Origin: Butyrivibrio sp. VCD2006
GTDB lineage: Bacteria; Bacillota; Clostridia; Lachnospirales; Lachnospiraceae
Assembly: GCF_000423925.1 (NCBI RefSeq)
Contig: NZ_AUIX01000003.1
Span: 1-64,000, forward strand
DNA: 64,000 nucleotides
Direction: 5' to 3'
Positions 52,745-62,224 of the stretch are shown here, piece by piece. Under the pieces are notes generated by a model that was given only the letters and a program-made list of their open reading frames with translations, was not told the origin of the DNA and made no database searches. A program made the position numbers and the translations under genes. Every line of letters starts with the position of its first letter. Position 1 is the stretch's first letter.

Positions 52745-52794
52745 ATAAACCGGTAGTTTAATTTTCGTTTTTTATTTTCAATCAAACTACCGGT
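52745..52794 (-). terminator. Hairpin after smpB
   Basis: The perfect 11-bp arms ACCGGTAGTTT (52749-52759) and its inverse (52784-52794) have a 24-base AT-rich loop. The T tract is weak (TTATTTAAG), so termination may be partial. Confidence 0.65.
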
Positions 52795-52800
52795 ACCTTA

Positions 52801-53265
52801 CTATCTAAGACTTACCTTGTAGTCCCTCATTGCCTCTCTTTGCTGATCGCGCTTCGCGGTGGTTTCCCTCTTATCATAGAGTTTTTTACCCTTTGCAAGT
52901 CCGATCTGAACCTTAACCTTACCGCGCTTAAAGTACACCTCCAAAGGAACAAGTGTATATCCCTGAACCTGAGATGCCTGATCAAGTTTTCTTATTTCTG
53001 TCTTATGCAAAAGGAGCTTACGAACGCGAAGCGGATCCTTGTTAAAAATATTACCCTTTTCATAAGGACTAATATTCATTCCGCAAATATAAGCTTCGCC
53101 CTTATCTATACTCACCCACGCTTCTTTAATGCTGCATTTGCCTTGTCTGAGAGACTTTACTTCTGTTCCTGCCAGAGAGATTCCGGCTTCATACTTCTCC
53201 TCTATGAAATAATCATGAAAAGCTTTTTTATTATTTGCTATTAATTTTATGCTATCTTCAGCCAC
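52801..53265 (-). CDS. smpB: SsrA-binding protein
   Basis: This 154-residue OB-fold protein binds the tRNA-like part of tmRNA and brings it to stalled ribosomes. Visible are [18 protein letters not shown] (about residue 12), [18 protein letters not shown] (about 34) and the basic C-terminal tail [19 protein letters not shown] (about 128). It lies 18 bases after rnr and just before ssrA. Confidence 0.97.
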   Translation of the reverse strand: MAEDSIKLIANNKKAFHDYFIEEKYEAGISLAGTEVKSLRQGKCSIKEAWVSIDKGEAYICGMNISPYEKGNIFNKDPLRVRKLLLHKTEIRKLDQASQVQGYTLVPLEVYFKRGKVKVQIGLAKGKKLYDKRETTAKRDQQREAMRDYKVSLR

Positions 53266-53283
53266 AATTATTAACCCCTATCC

Positions 53284-55752
53284 TTATTTTTTGCGTCTTT
53301 TGCCCTGGCTGCTTCTTGCCGCCTTGGAAGTTGCGGATTTTTTATACTTATGTACTTTATATACTTTTCTTCCGCTTTCTTTTTCTTCCCCTTCACCGGA
53401 CTTTTTGCCGGACTTTTTAGCCTTAAGCTTACTGATTTTCTTAAGCTTGGAGGCCTCCTTTAAAATCTCCTTTTTCTTCTTATCGGAAACCTTGCTCTTT
53501 TTCTTATCAGATTTATCCTTATGAGTCTTTTTTCTAGAAGACTTCTTATCAAAATCATCTGCTTCAGATGACTCTGTATCAAGTGAAAGTCTGGAAATCT
53601 TTGCAGCTCGCAGCTTTGCGGGAGTTTTCCTCTCAGTCTTATCTTTCTTTAATTTCTTTGCTGATACTTTTTTACCTGCTTTACTCTTTTTCTTTTTTCC
53701 GCTTACAAATTGAAGATGCCCATTCTCATCCTCTTCATAATAGTCTTCTTCATAATCATCATATTCATCGTAACTAGAGAAATTAAGCCCATCATCTTCT
53801 GAAACAATTCTAAAGTCGATTGTTTTTGCAAGCCTGTCAGTATCATGAACCTTTACTTTAACAGTTTGTCCAAGGGAATAAACCTTTCCGGTTCTTTCGC
53901 CTACCAGTCTGTAATTATTTTCATCAAATATATAATAATCATCTTCCATTGTAACAGCAGGCACCATACCTTCACAGGTATTAGGAAGTTCTACAAACAT
54001 TCCCCAGCCTGTAACACCTGAAACAACGCCTTCAAAGGTTTCGCCAATGTGAGATTCCATAAACTGGGCTTTCTTTAGCTTTTCTGTCTCACGTTCTGCT
54101 TCTTCAGCCCTTCTCTCGGTATCTGATGAATGCTTTGCTACATCTTCAAGAATGTCTCTGTAATGCTTAAGCTTATCATCATCCATTCTTCCCCTTAAGT
54201 AATCCTTGATTATTCTATGAATCTGTAAATCAGGATATCTTCTTATAGGTGATGTGAAATGACAATAATATTTGCATGCAAGGCCATAATGCCCGAGGCA
54301 CTCCGTGCTGTACTTAGCCTGCATCATACTCCTAAGAGCAATTCTGCTGATAACAGCTTCTTCCTCAGTTCCTTCGATTTTCTCAAGGAGTCTTTGGATT
54401 TCAGCCGGCTTAATCTCTTCAGACTTAATATTCAGATGAAGTCCCAGTCTTGAAATGAATGCGTTAAGATTAGCTATTTTTTCAAGATCCGGCTGCTCAT
54501 GTACACGATATACAAAGGGAGCCTGCATCCAGAAAAAGTGCTCCGCAACTGTCTCGTTGGCAGCAAGCATAAAGCTCTCTATAAGAGTAGTTGCTGTATT
54601 AGCTACTCTTACATTAATTTCCAAAGGATTGCCATCTTTATCAAGACTGATCTTTGCCTCAGGAAAATCGAAATCGATAGCACCTCTTGTCTTTCTCTTT
54701 TTCTTGAGTATTTCAGAAAGCTCTGCCATCTTTTCGAACATGGGCACAAGATCACTGTATCTTTCTATTTCTTTAGTATCATGGTCCTCCAAAATCGCAG
54801 CAACAGAAGTATATGTCATTCTTTCATTAACGTTAATTACCGTTTCAGCGATCTGATGTGATAAAACAGCTCCATTGCAGTCAATATCCATAAGACAACT
54901 GAGTGCAAGTCTGTCCTCACCATGATTTAACGAGCATATTCCGTTACTAAGCTTATGAGGAAGCATTGGAATAACTCTATCTACAAGATATACACTGGTC
55001 CCGCGTTTTAAAGCCTCTCGGTCTAGTGCAGAGCCTTCCTGCACATAATTGGTGACATCAGCGATATGTACTCCGAGATGATAGATTCCATCTTCATATG
55101 TAAGTGAAACAGCATCATCCAAGTCTTTAGCATCTTCGCCATCAATTGTTACCATAGTGACATCTCTAAGGTCTAAACGTCCCTGAAAATCGCCTTCTAT
55201 AAGATGGTCCTTACATTTTTCCGCCTGATTCATAACCTTCTCAGGGAAAACGCTTGGTATATCGTAACCTTCAACAATAGACAGAATATCCACACCGGGA
55301 TCATTGATATTACCGATGATCTCAGTGACTTTACCTTCCGGTTTTCTTCCCTTCTTAGAATCGCCATAGTCCGTGATAGCGACAACTACCTTATCACCGG
55401 ACACAGCTCCCCTTGTATGCTCCTTAAGCACAAATATATCCTGTGTAAATCTAAGGTTATCCGGAATAACAAAGCCATATGTATGACCATCCTGAAAAGT
55501 ACCGACAACCTTTTCAACTGCTCTTACGAGGACTCCGGTAACTCTTCCTTCATCTCGCATTCCACCGTTCTTATTTTTGTCCGAAGTAATTACTACCTCA
55601 ACGGTATCGCCTTGAAAAGCACCGCCGGTATATTCCTCAGGAATAAATATATCTTCATCCCTACCTTCAACCTCGACAAAGCCAAAACCTCTTTGATTTG
55701 AAATGAAAGTACCTACAATATTCTCTTTTTTACGAAGTATCTTTTTAGCCAT
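53284..55752 (-). CDS. rnr: Ribonuclease R
   Basis: This 3'-5' exoribonuclease of 822 residues degrades structured RNA, including tmRNA-released messages. Two N-terminal cold-shock-like domains (about 10-145) come first. The RNB domain follows, with the catalytic Asp cluster in DGEDAKDLDDAVSL (about 204-217). The S1 domain starts near GETFEGVVSGVTGWGMFVEL (about 585), and a very long Lys/Ser/Glu-rich tail occupies the last 120 residues. In E. coli the basic tail links RNase R to tmRNA-SmpB. Here rnr is directly upstream of both. Confidence 0.95.
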   Translation of the reverse strand: MAKKILRKKENIVGTFISNQRGFGFVEVEGRDEDIFIPEEYTGGAFQGDTVEVVITSDKNKNGGMRDEGRVTGVLVRAVEKVVGTFQDGHTYGFVIPDNLRFTQDIFVLKEHTRGAVSGDKVVVAITDYGDSKKGRKPEGKVTEIIGNINDPGVDILSIVEGYDIPSVFPEKVMNQAEKCKDHLIEGDFQGRLDLRDVTMVTIDGEDAKDLDDAVSLTYEDGIYHLGVHIADVTNYVQEGSALDREALKRGTSVYLVDRVIPMLPHKLSNGICSLNHGEDRLALSCLMDIDCNGAVLSHQIAETVINVNERMTYTSVAAILEDHDTKEIERYSDLVPMFEKMAELSEILKKKRKTRGAIDFDFPEAKISLDKDGNPLEINVRVANTATTLIESFMLAANETVAEHFFWMQAPFVYRVHEQPDLEKIANLNAFISRLGLHLNIKSEEIKPAEIQRLLEKIEGTEEEAVISRIALRSMMQAKYSTECLGHYGLACKYYCHFTSPIRRYPDLQIHRIIKDYLRGRMDDDKLKHYRDILEDVAKHSSDTERRAEEAERETEKLKKAQFMESHIGETFEGVVSGVTGWGMFVELPNTCEGMVPAVTMEDDYYIFDENNYRLVGERTGKVYSLGQTVKVKVHDTDRLAKTIDFRIVSEDDGLNFSSYDEYDDYEEDYYEEDENGHLQFVSGKKKKSKAGKKVSAKKLKKDKTERKTPAKLRAAKISRLSLDTESSEADDFDKKSSRKKTHKDKSDKKKSKVSDKKKKEILKEASKLKKISKLKAKKSGKKSGEGEEKESGRKVYKVHKYKKSATSKAARSSQGKRRKK

Positions 55753-55794
55753 GAATAATCCTTTTTAAAGAGCTGTTTTGAAAAAATAAGTTTA

Positions 55795-55828
55795 AACAAA
55801 AAGGGCACTCATTAACGAGTGCCCTTTT
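55795..55828 (-). terminator. Terminator of secG
   Basis: The perfect 12-bp arms 55799-55810 and 55817-55828 are followed on the minus strand by TTTTTGTTT. It lies 13 bases past the secG stop. Confidence 0.88.
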
Positions 55829-55841
55829 AAATCAATTCTGA

Positions 55842-56084
55842 TTAAAATACAGTCATGTTAAGTACGATGCTGAGAACTATAAAAAGCACTGAAAGCGCAA
55901 CCGTAACCTTCTTGAGAACTCCCTCTCTTGAGCGTCCCTTTATCTGGCCCCAGTAAGTAGTCTCTGCAAATCCCTGGATTGAACCAAGTCCCTGAGTCTT
56001 ACCTTCCTGTGCAAGAACAAGTGTTACAAGTGCGATACAATCAATAATAAAAATAATTGCCAAAACAATTTTTAATGCTGCCAC
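55842..56084 (-). CDS. secG: Protein translocase subunit SecG
   Basis: This is an 80-residue two-helix membrane protein (about 3-22 and 58-79) of the SecYEG channel. The segment LAQEGKTQGLGSIQG with the following TYWG between the helices is the family motif. The start is GTG at 56084 behind GGAGGG. It has its own promoter and terminator. Confidence 0.93.
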   Translation of the reverse strand: MAALKIVLAIIFIIDCIALVTLVLAQEGKTQGLGSIQGFAETTYWGQIKGRSREGVLKKVTVALSVLFIVLSIVLNMTVF

Positions 56085-56122
56085 GAAATAATCCCTCCTA
56101 AATATTTCACAAATACTTGTCT

Positions 56123-56151
56123 AAGATACCATAAATATCATTAAAAATCAA
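56123..56151 (-). promoter_or_regulatory. Promoter of secG
   Basis: On the minus strand TTGATT and TATCTT are separated by 17 bases, in the 85-base gap after gpmI. Confidence 0.45.
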
Positions 56152-56169
56152 CAAGTTTGTGAGAACAGC

Positions 56170-57717
56170 TTACTTCTTGATAAGAAGTGATTTTCCTGTC
56201 ATCTCAGCAGGCTGCTCATATCCCATACACTCAATAAGTGTGGGAATGATATCTGCAAGACATCCACCCTCACGAAGAGTATATGCAGGATCATAGTTAA
56301 CAAGAATGAAAGGAACAGGGTTTGTTGTATGAGCTGTGAAAGGCTCGCCTGTCTCGTAATCGATCATCATATCAGCGTTACCGTGATCTGCGCAGATGAA
56401 CATTGTTCCATTCTTGGCCTTAACAGCTTCTACGATCTTGCCAACGCAGGAATCAACAGTCTCAACAGCCTTAACAGCAGCATCGATAACACCTGTGTGT
56501 CCAACCATGTCAGGGTTAGCAAAGTTTGTAACAACAACATCATACTTATCTGAATTGATAGCTTCAAGAACTCTGTCACATACTTCAGGAGCGCTCATCT
56601 GAGGCTTAAGGTCATATGTAGGAACATCCTTAGGGCTGTTTACAAGGATTCTGTCCTCGCCCTCATTGGGTTCCTCAACACCACCATTGAAGAAGAATGT
56701 AACATGAGCATACTTCTCTGTCTCTGCAATACGAGCCTGCTTCATTCCCTTAGCTGCAAGCCACTCACCAAATGTGTTGTTAAGAAGAACCTTCTTGAAT
56801 GCGATCTCCTTGTTAGGAATAAGCGGATCATAATCAGTGAAGCAAACATATGTAGTCTTGATACGTGCTCCTCTGTCAAACTTATCAAAATCATCATCAC
56901 AGAAGCAGTGTGTAATTTCTCTTGCTCTGTCAGGACGGAAGTTATAGAAAATGATTGAATCATTGTCCTTGATAGTAGCTGTGGGAGCGCCATCCTTCAT
57001 GATAACTGTAGGGATAACGAACTCATCTGTCTTGCCATCCTTGTATGTCTGAACCATGCACTCATGAGCACTGTCTGCCTTGTTGCCTTCGCCCTTGGTC
57101 ATTGCATCATAAGCAATCTTAACGCGGTCATAGTTGTTATCTCTGTCCATCGCATAGTATCTGCCGGAAATAGTAGCAACTTCACCTACGCCAAGCTCCT
57201 TCATCTTATCCTCGAGCTGCTGAACAAAATCAATTCCTGATTCCGGAGGTGTGTCACGACCATCAAGGAAGCAGTGAACATATACCTTGGAGAGGCCATT
57301 TCTCTTAGCAAGCTCAAGAAGGCCATAGATATGTGTGATGTGACTGTGTACACCACCATCACTAACAAGACCATACATGTGAAGTGCTGAATCATTCTTC
57401 TTGCAGTTATCAATTGCAGCCATAAGGCCTTCGTTTGTGAAGAAATCGCCATCCTCAATTGACTTAGTGATTCTTGTAAGCTCCTGGTAAACGATACGGC
57501 CGGCACCCATATTCATGTGTCCAACCTCGGAGTTACCCATCTGTCCGTCAGGAAGACCTACAGCAAGACCACTTGCATTACCTCTAACATAAGGATAGTC
57601 CTTCATAAGACCATCAAGAACGGGTGTGTTTGCCATAGCAATGGCATTTCCCTTCGGATTATCGTTAATTCCGAATCCGTCCATAATTAATAAAACTGTT
57701 GGTTTAGAACCCTGCAT
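56170..57717 (-). CDS. gpmI: 2,3-bisphosphoglycerate-independent phosphoglycerate mutase
   Basis: This manganese-dependent glycolytic enzyme of 515 residues interconverts 3- and 2-phosphoglycerate. Visible are LLIMDGFGIND (about residue 10), the phosphoserine loop GQMGNSEVGHMNMGAGR (about 57-73), DGRDTPPESG (about 154) and the metal sites NFANPDMVGHTG and CADHGNADMM near the C-terminus. It has its own strong promoter flanked by an inverted repeat. Confidence 0.97.
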   Translation of the reverse strand: MQGSKPTVLLIMDGFGINDNPKGNAIAMANTPVLDGLMKDYPYVRGNASGLAVGLPDGQMGNSEVGHMNMGAGRIVYQELTRITKSIEDGDFFTNEGLMAAIDNCKKNDSALHMYGLVSDGGVHSHITHIYGLLELAKRNGLSKVYVHCFLDGRDTPPESGIDFVQQLEDKMKELGVGEVATISGRYYAMDRDNNYDRVKIAYDAMTKGEGNKADSAHECMVQTYKDGKTDEFVIPTVIMKDGAPTATIKDNDSIIFYNFRPDRAREITHCFCDDDFDKFDRGARIKTTYVCFTDYDPLIPNKEIAFKKVLLNNTFGEWLAAKGMKQARIAETEKYAHVTFFFNGGVEEPNEGEDRILVNSPKDVPTYDLKPQMSAPEVCDRVLEAINSDKYDVVVTNFANPDMVGHTGVIDAAVKAVETVDSCVGKIVEAVKAKNGTMFICADHGNADMMIDYETGEPFTAHTTNPVPFILVNYDPAYTLREGGCLADIIPTLIECMGYEQPAEMTGKSLLIKK

Positions 57718-57764
57718 ATTATTGCCTCCATTGTATAAATATAATGCTTATAATGTAGAAAAAT

Positions 57765-57810
57765 AAGCGATTAATCGGTTTCCACAAAGTAGTATACCCA
57801 TAAATCGCTT
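57765..57810. promoter_or_regulatory. Inverted repeat around the gpmI -10 box
   Basis: The perfect 8-bp arms AAGCGATT (57765-57772) and AATCGCTT (57803-57810) are 30 bases apart and span the -10 box and start region of the gpmI promoter. The distance fits two half-sites of a regulator, but the regulator is unknown. Confidence 0.4.
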
Positions 57811-57819
57811 GTTTTTCAA
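57791..57819 (-). promoter_or_regulatory. Promoter of gpmI
   Basis: On the minus strand TTGAAA and a perfect TATACT are separated by 17 bases, 74-102 bases upstream of the ATG. Confidence 0.7.
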
Positions 57820-57849
57820 ATAAACTTTTTATATTAATTCACATTATAT

Positions 57850-58830
57850 CTAGTTTAGCGTTTTCTCTAATCTCTCAATATGCTCCCTTACAGCATTCCT
57901 CTCATCTTCTGTCATCCTCTTCCTGTTTCCTCCGATGACATTGTATTCCACAACCTTAATCAGCTGTGAACTTCCGCTATTTAGTCCTTCATCGATTTCA
58001 AGCTCATTTTGAAGTGACAAAATAGCGATAACAGAGTTTAGAACATTGCCATTTTCATCAGCAGCCTTATATAAGAAATCACGGACAGGCTTTTTAACCT
58101 CTTCCGAATATGTATCCTCAGAATCAAGCATAATTTCAGCTGCCACAAGCAGAAGCATGCTCTCTTCTATAAGGTCACCGCCACCATATGAGAGACGTTT
58201 TGACATATCACTAAGTCTTAGCTTATATCTCTTCTGTCTGGACATCTTCTGCGGCATTCCTGCCATAAGAGAATGGTCGTAGGCATTTCTTATATCCTTA
58301 TCTGTTTTCAAAAGCTCGGTAAATGCAAGCATAAGCGCGGTAACTGTTTTGCTGCTAAGATCATCGTCCCTGCTGCTCATTCTGATTACGCTATCTCTCT
58401 CATTTGTATCATCATTTTCATCATCAGCCTCCTTAAACTGACGTGATATAAGGAAATGAGCAGCGTCAAGTGCTGCGTGCATAATATCTCTTGAAAATAC
58501 CGGATCAAGATTCTCGTATACTCTGGATCCAATACACATTACAGCCGAAAATACCGCAATTTCAAAGATGGACTCATCATAAACACCCTTATCAATATTA
58601 TTCATAAGGCCAAGTTCTCTGTTTTCATAATCCCGGTACATTTTTTCCAGAACATGACTTGTGGATTCGACCATATTCCTGATATTTTCGATATCACCAT
58701 AACTCGTATTTTTTTCAGATAATAATTCAAACTCATAAAGTCTGAATGCAGTACCAAGATCAGCAGACTCGTTTTGAAGAGCCATAGCTCTCTCAATAAA
58801 TTTATTCTCTATAATCTCGTTTTTCATCAT
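57850..58830 (-). CDS. Unknown helical protein downstream of the M16C protease
   Basis: This 326-residue protein is rich in Glu, Asp, Leu and Met, apparently all helical, with no signal or membrane segment. Features are a Ser/Asp-rich loop (VIRMSSRDDDLSSK, about 147-160) and the basic KMSRQKRYKLRLSDMSKR (about 193-210). No family is recognised. It starts five bases after the protease stop with no clear ribosome site, so it is likely translated by coupling. Either of the two adjacent ATGs at 58830 and 58827 could be the start. Confidence 0.72.
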   Translation of the reverse strand: MMKNEIIENKFIERAMALQNESADLGTAFRLYEFELLSEKNTSYGDIENIRNMVESTSHVLEKMYRDYENRELGLMNNIDKGVYDESIFEIAVFSAVMCIGSRVYENLDPVFSRDIMHAALDAAHFLISRQFKEADDENDDTNERDSVIRMSSRDDDLSSKTVTALMLAFTELLKTDKDIRNAYDHSLMAGMPQKMSRQKRYKLRLSDMSKRLSYGGGDLIEESMLLLVAAEIMLDSEDTYSEEVKKPVRDFLYKAADENGNVLNSVIAILSLQNELEIDEGLNSGSSQLIKVVEYNVIGGNRKRMTEDERNAVREHIERLEKTLN

Positions 58831-58835
58831 GCGTA

Positions 58836-61800
58836 CTATTGTAGTTTAAAGTTCAAAACTTCGTCAAATGAATCCTTATCTGCTGTAATCTTTGTTTCAT
58901 TTCCTGTGGTAGCTACAGCCGCATTTTTCAAGACATTTTCAAAACACTGTGCTGCTTCTTCCTGCAAACCGATATCGGTATTTCTTATGTCATTAACAGC
59001 CTCAATATAGCCGGTTTCATCAAGCCCTAAGATATCTCTGTGAATCCTCTTTACAACATCATTCCAAATGCCACTCGTGTTGGCAGCATCACCATAAGCT
59101 CTAAGAACATAGCCCCGGTAGTCCTCTTCGTCAAATTCAGAAGTTTTAATATATTCCGGTATCTCCATAAGGGCATCTATTGATTCTTTTACATTTGGAT
59201 CCGAGTATGTATACCCGATAAATTGGTCGCAACTCATGGCTGCTTTACAAGCCGCTGAATAAGCACCCATTTGAAATCTAATCTTTGGTGTTACATACTT
59301 ATCACTTGCTGCGTAAATAAATGGTATATATGCTCCTCTGAAGTTTTCGTCAGTTTTAAAATCTCCATCAATAGAAGTATAATACTGAGAATCCTCAACA
59401 ATGATTCCGGTCTTGAGTGCATGCACAGGAAGCTCATAACTATTTTCACCGACTTCACTCTCAGGAAGTTCACCAAATTTTGTTGCTGCGGTTTTAATAA
59501 CTTCTTCATTCTCTGTTTTATCTGCAGCGGATGCGAATATAAGATTTGTCTTTGTTAAAGCCTTTTTCCTTACAGCATCTATATCTGATACCAAGGCTTC
59601 AAAAGCATCATCGGAATCAATGTTTTCATCGATATCTGAGATATTCTCATAAAAACCGGGATCATAAATATCAAGCGAAAACCTTTCCGTATCAGCTAAT
59701 AACGTCGTTCCGGCTGCCTGAGAATAGGACCTGGCCAGGGTAAACGCATCAAACTTTGCAGGATTATAGTTCTCGCGATTTTGTGATATAACATGCTTGA
59801 TATTTGCTTTGTCACTCAAATCGGTATCACAAATGACATTCATAACCAGATCCAGTGACTTATCAAAATCTTCGTTTAATCCTCTCCAAAGAACATCAAG
59901 TATTGGTCTGTGATTTTCCTTTGCCTCCTCATTAGGATAAAAGAGGCTCAAAGAAAATCCATTCAAATATTCGCTTTCAAGTAGTGTTAGCTCGTCTGTA
60001 TTATATTTTGAAGTATTTACTTCAAAGAAGAAGTCTGTATAAAGCATCAGTGTTCTGATTTCTTCTTTTGATAAATTACTTAAATCAAAGTATATTTCAT
60101 AATATCCGCCCCTTGATGCATCAACATCTCCCAAATAATATGTAATTCCATCCTCCTGTCTTTTTTCAAATGTCGCCGTCTCAAATTCCGGCAAATCTTT
60201 AATATCAATCAAAAAGTCATTATTAGAAAGCTCTTCTTCATTCCATTCATTAAACTCTTTTGTCTTCTGTACTAATTCCTGAATCTCTTCATCTGACATC
60301 TGTTCCTTCATGTTTTTCAGGTAATCAGCTAATTCTTTATCGTGTTCCTCTGCCAGCCCGGGCTTAGGTATGCATGCAATAAGCGCACTCCTTCTGGGTG
60401 TCAATGCCTCCTTTGCAAGCTTTTTAAATGAAAGCTGATCCTCATCTGCAATAAGCTCATCAAGGATTCTTTCATATTCTTCATAATAGTCGGTTCTTCC
60501 GGTTCTTCCCCAATATGTGTTATAAACACCGCTTAAGTTAACTCCCACATTTGAAGCGTCTCTAATGAAAATCGTACTTAACTCTGATTCCTTGACATCT
60601 GCTTCAAATATCTCCTTTGGAATTCCGTTCTCAGCTATCTCCGTTAAGGTATACTCTGCTATTTCCTTAAGTGTCTGCATTTGATCTTCGTTAGCATATT
60701 GCATCGAAAATAGAAGCATTGGCTTTGCCACATCCGTTCCGACAGCAGCGTAGACAGGATTTGAAATGCCTTCTTCTATAAGCTTCTTATTCATACATGA
60801 CGCATTATTGTTTATAAGTGTTGTCAAAAAATCAAGCTGAATAAGTTCATCGGGAGTAGCATCCTCCGCATCAATACCATAGTAAATTACACCACTGTTC
60901 TCTACAGAGTCGCCTTCATATGCCGGGATATATTCAACCTTCTCAACATATCCATCCTCTGCATGAGGATCTTCATATTTACTAAGATCTGTTCCATAAA
61001 CATCGTATTTTGAAAGATACTCTGTGTCGAGGAATTCCAAAAATCTATCAATATCAAGATCTCCATAAAGTGAGATCAGACTATTGTCAAAATGATAGCA
61101 TCTTTCATAAGTTTCAACCGTATGTTCATATGTAAGATCATCATAATGATGTTCAGCTCTGCCGATCATATTAGATGCAATCTGACCGGGGAACAAAGCA
61201 TCCAAAATCGCATTTATACCCTCATCGCCAATGTCAGTTAAAAATCCATAATCCTCAGCATAAACAGTTCCGTTAATACTGATATCACCTTCAGGATCAT
61301 CAAGCTCAAATCTTATTGCTTCTCTGTCAAATATTTTTTCATTTTTCAAAATATCAGGATCAACCATACAACTCATGTATGCATCCATCATTGTCATGAG
61401 CTGATCCTGACTCATGGATGAAACAGGATAATATGTTGTAAGCAGATTAGTATGTGCATTTACATAGGTATTATAGGATTTATTGATAACATCAAAGAAA
61501 AGGTCCTTAGAAGGATATTTAGCAGAGGACGCAATTATTGCATGCTCAAATACATGATTAGTATCGGTTTCGTCAATATAGGGAGTCCTATATGCGATAC
61601 AAAATGACACTTCCGGGTCTGAATTCTTGGTGTAAACCAGATCTGCTCCGCTTTTTTCATGCTTGAAGGAATAGATATCTGAACTAAGAAAACGGCTACT
61701 ATATAGATCATTTAATTTAAATCCGTGATAAGTCTCACCAACAGTCATTTCACCTGCGGCCTCATCACCGGCATCATTTGCTTCATCAACATTTTCTGTT

Positions 61801-62015
61801 TCTTCATCTGAATTTTCATAAGCCGTTTCATCGACACTACTAGCTTCTTCAGAAGAATTCTCTATTTCTTCATCCTTACTACTTTCTTTTGCACTGTCCG
61901 AAGCCTCAGTAGTCTGTGAATCCTGCTTGTTCGCATTATTATTAGTCGTTTGCGCACTACCGCATCCGGCAAGCAGACATGATGTAAGTATTATTGCTAT
62001 TATTTTCTTTTTCAT
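58836..62015 (-). CDS. Exported lipoprotein M16C metalloprotease (PreP/insulinase-like)
   Basis: This protein has 1059 residues. The N-terminus has a lipoprotein signal with lipobox LLAGC (modified C18), then an acidic Ser/Glu-rich spacer (about 20-90). The first M16 domain has the inverted zinc motif HVFEH at H154-H158, followed by SYNTYVNAHTN, as in presequence-protease NTFLNA. The rest fits the four-domain M16C chamber, with a low-complexity helical hinge near 590-630. Such enzymes degrade unfolded peptides within a closed chamber. Most bacterial M16C enzymes are cytoplasmic, so surface anchoring is unusual. A good promoter lies upstream. Confidence 0.85.
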   Translation of the reverse strand: MKKKIIAIILTSCLLAGCGSAQTTNNNANKQDSQTTEASDSAKESSKDEEIENSSEEASSVDETAYENSDEETENVDEANDAGDEAAGEMTVGETYHGFKLNDLYSSRFLSSDIYSFKHEKSGADLVYTKNSDPEVSFCIAYRTPYIDETDTNHVFEHAIIASSAKYPSKDLFFDVINKSYNTYVNAHTNLLTTYYPVSSMSQDQLMTMMDAYMSCMVDPDILKNEKIFDREAIRFELDDPEGDISINGTVYAEDYGFLTDIGDEGINAILDALFPGQIASNMIGRAEHHYDDLTYEHTVETYERCYHFDNSLISLYGDLDIDRFLEFLDTEYLSKYDVYGTDLSKYEDPHAEDGYVEKVEYIPAYEGDSVENSGVIYYGIDAEDATPDELIQLDFLTTLINNNASCMNKKLIEEGISNPVYAAVGTDVAKPMLLFSMQYANEDQMQTLKEIAEYTLTEIAENGIPKEIFEADVKESELSTIFIRDASNVGVNLSGVYNTYWGRTGRTDYYEEYERILDELIADEDQLSFKKLAKEALTPRRSALIACIPKPGLAEEHDKELADYLKNMKEQMSDEEIQELVQKTKEFNEWNEEELSNNDFLIDIKDLPEFETATFEKRQEDGITYYLGDVDASRGGYYEIYFDLSNLSKEEIRTLMLYTDFFFEVNTSKYNTDELTLLESEYLNGFSLSLFYPNEEAKENHRPILDVLWRGLNEDFDKSLDLVMNVICDTDLSDKANIKHVISQNRENYNPAKFDAFTLARSYSQAAGTTLLADTERFSLDIYDPGFYENISDIDENIDSDDAFEALVSDIDAVRKKALTKTNLIFASAADKTENEEVIKTAATKFGELPESEVGENSYELPVHALKTGIIVEDSQYYTSIDGDFKTDENFRGAYIPFIYAASDKYVTPKIRFQMGAYSAACKAAMSCDQFIGYTYSDPNVKESIDALMEIPEYIKTSEFDEEDYRGYVLRAYGDAANTSGIWNDVVKRIHRDILGLDETGYIEAVNDIRNTDIGLQEEAAQCFENVLKNAAVATTGNETKITADKDSFDEVLNFKLQ

Positions 62016-62096
62016 TCTAATCCCTCCAACGTTTTTCGTTTTCAGTTCGTTATCTGGAAAATTGAATACTTCTCCACATTAATCGCAATCACCTAC

Positions 62097-62125
62097 ATTT
62101 TAACTTCACTAAAAATCGCTCTCAA
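62097..62125 (-). promoter_or_regulatory. Promoter of the M16C protease gene
   Basis: On the minus strand TTGAGA and TAAAAT are separated by 17 bases, 82-110 bases before the ATG. A GGAGGG ribosome site follows. Confidence 0.55.
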
Positions 62126-62171
62126 TTAAATGTCTATTAACTTTTTCTTACATTAAAATAAGCAAACATGC

Positions 62172-62211
62172 GAAAAAAAGCTTCATGGAATTCTCTTCCA
62201 CGAAGCCTTTT
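62172..62211 (-). terminator. Terminator of the DEAD-box helicase gene
   Basis: A stem of about 15 bp (62176-62190 with 62196-62211, one bulge) is followed on the minus strand by TTTTTTTCGC. It lies 13 bases past the stop. Confidence 0.85.
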
Positions 62212-62224
62212 AGCAATCTATAAT

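Noticed and set aside
55204..55701. Plus-strand frame of 165 codons opposite the rnr start
   Set aside because: It lies within the cold-shock domains of RNase R and shows no family features.
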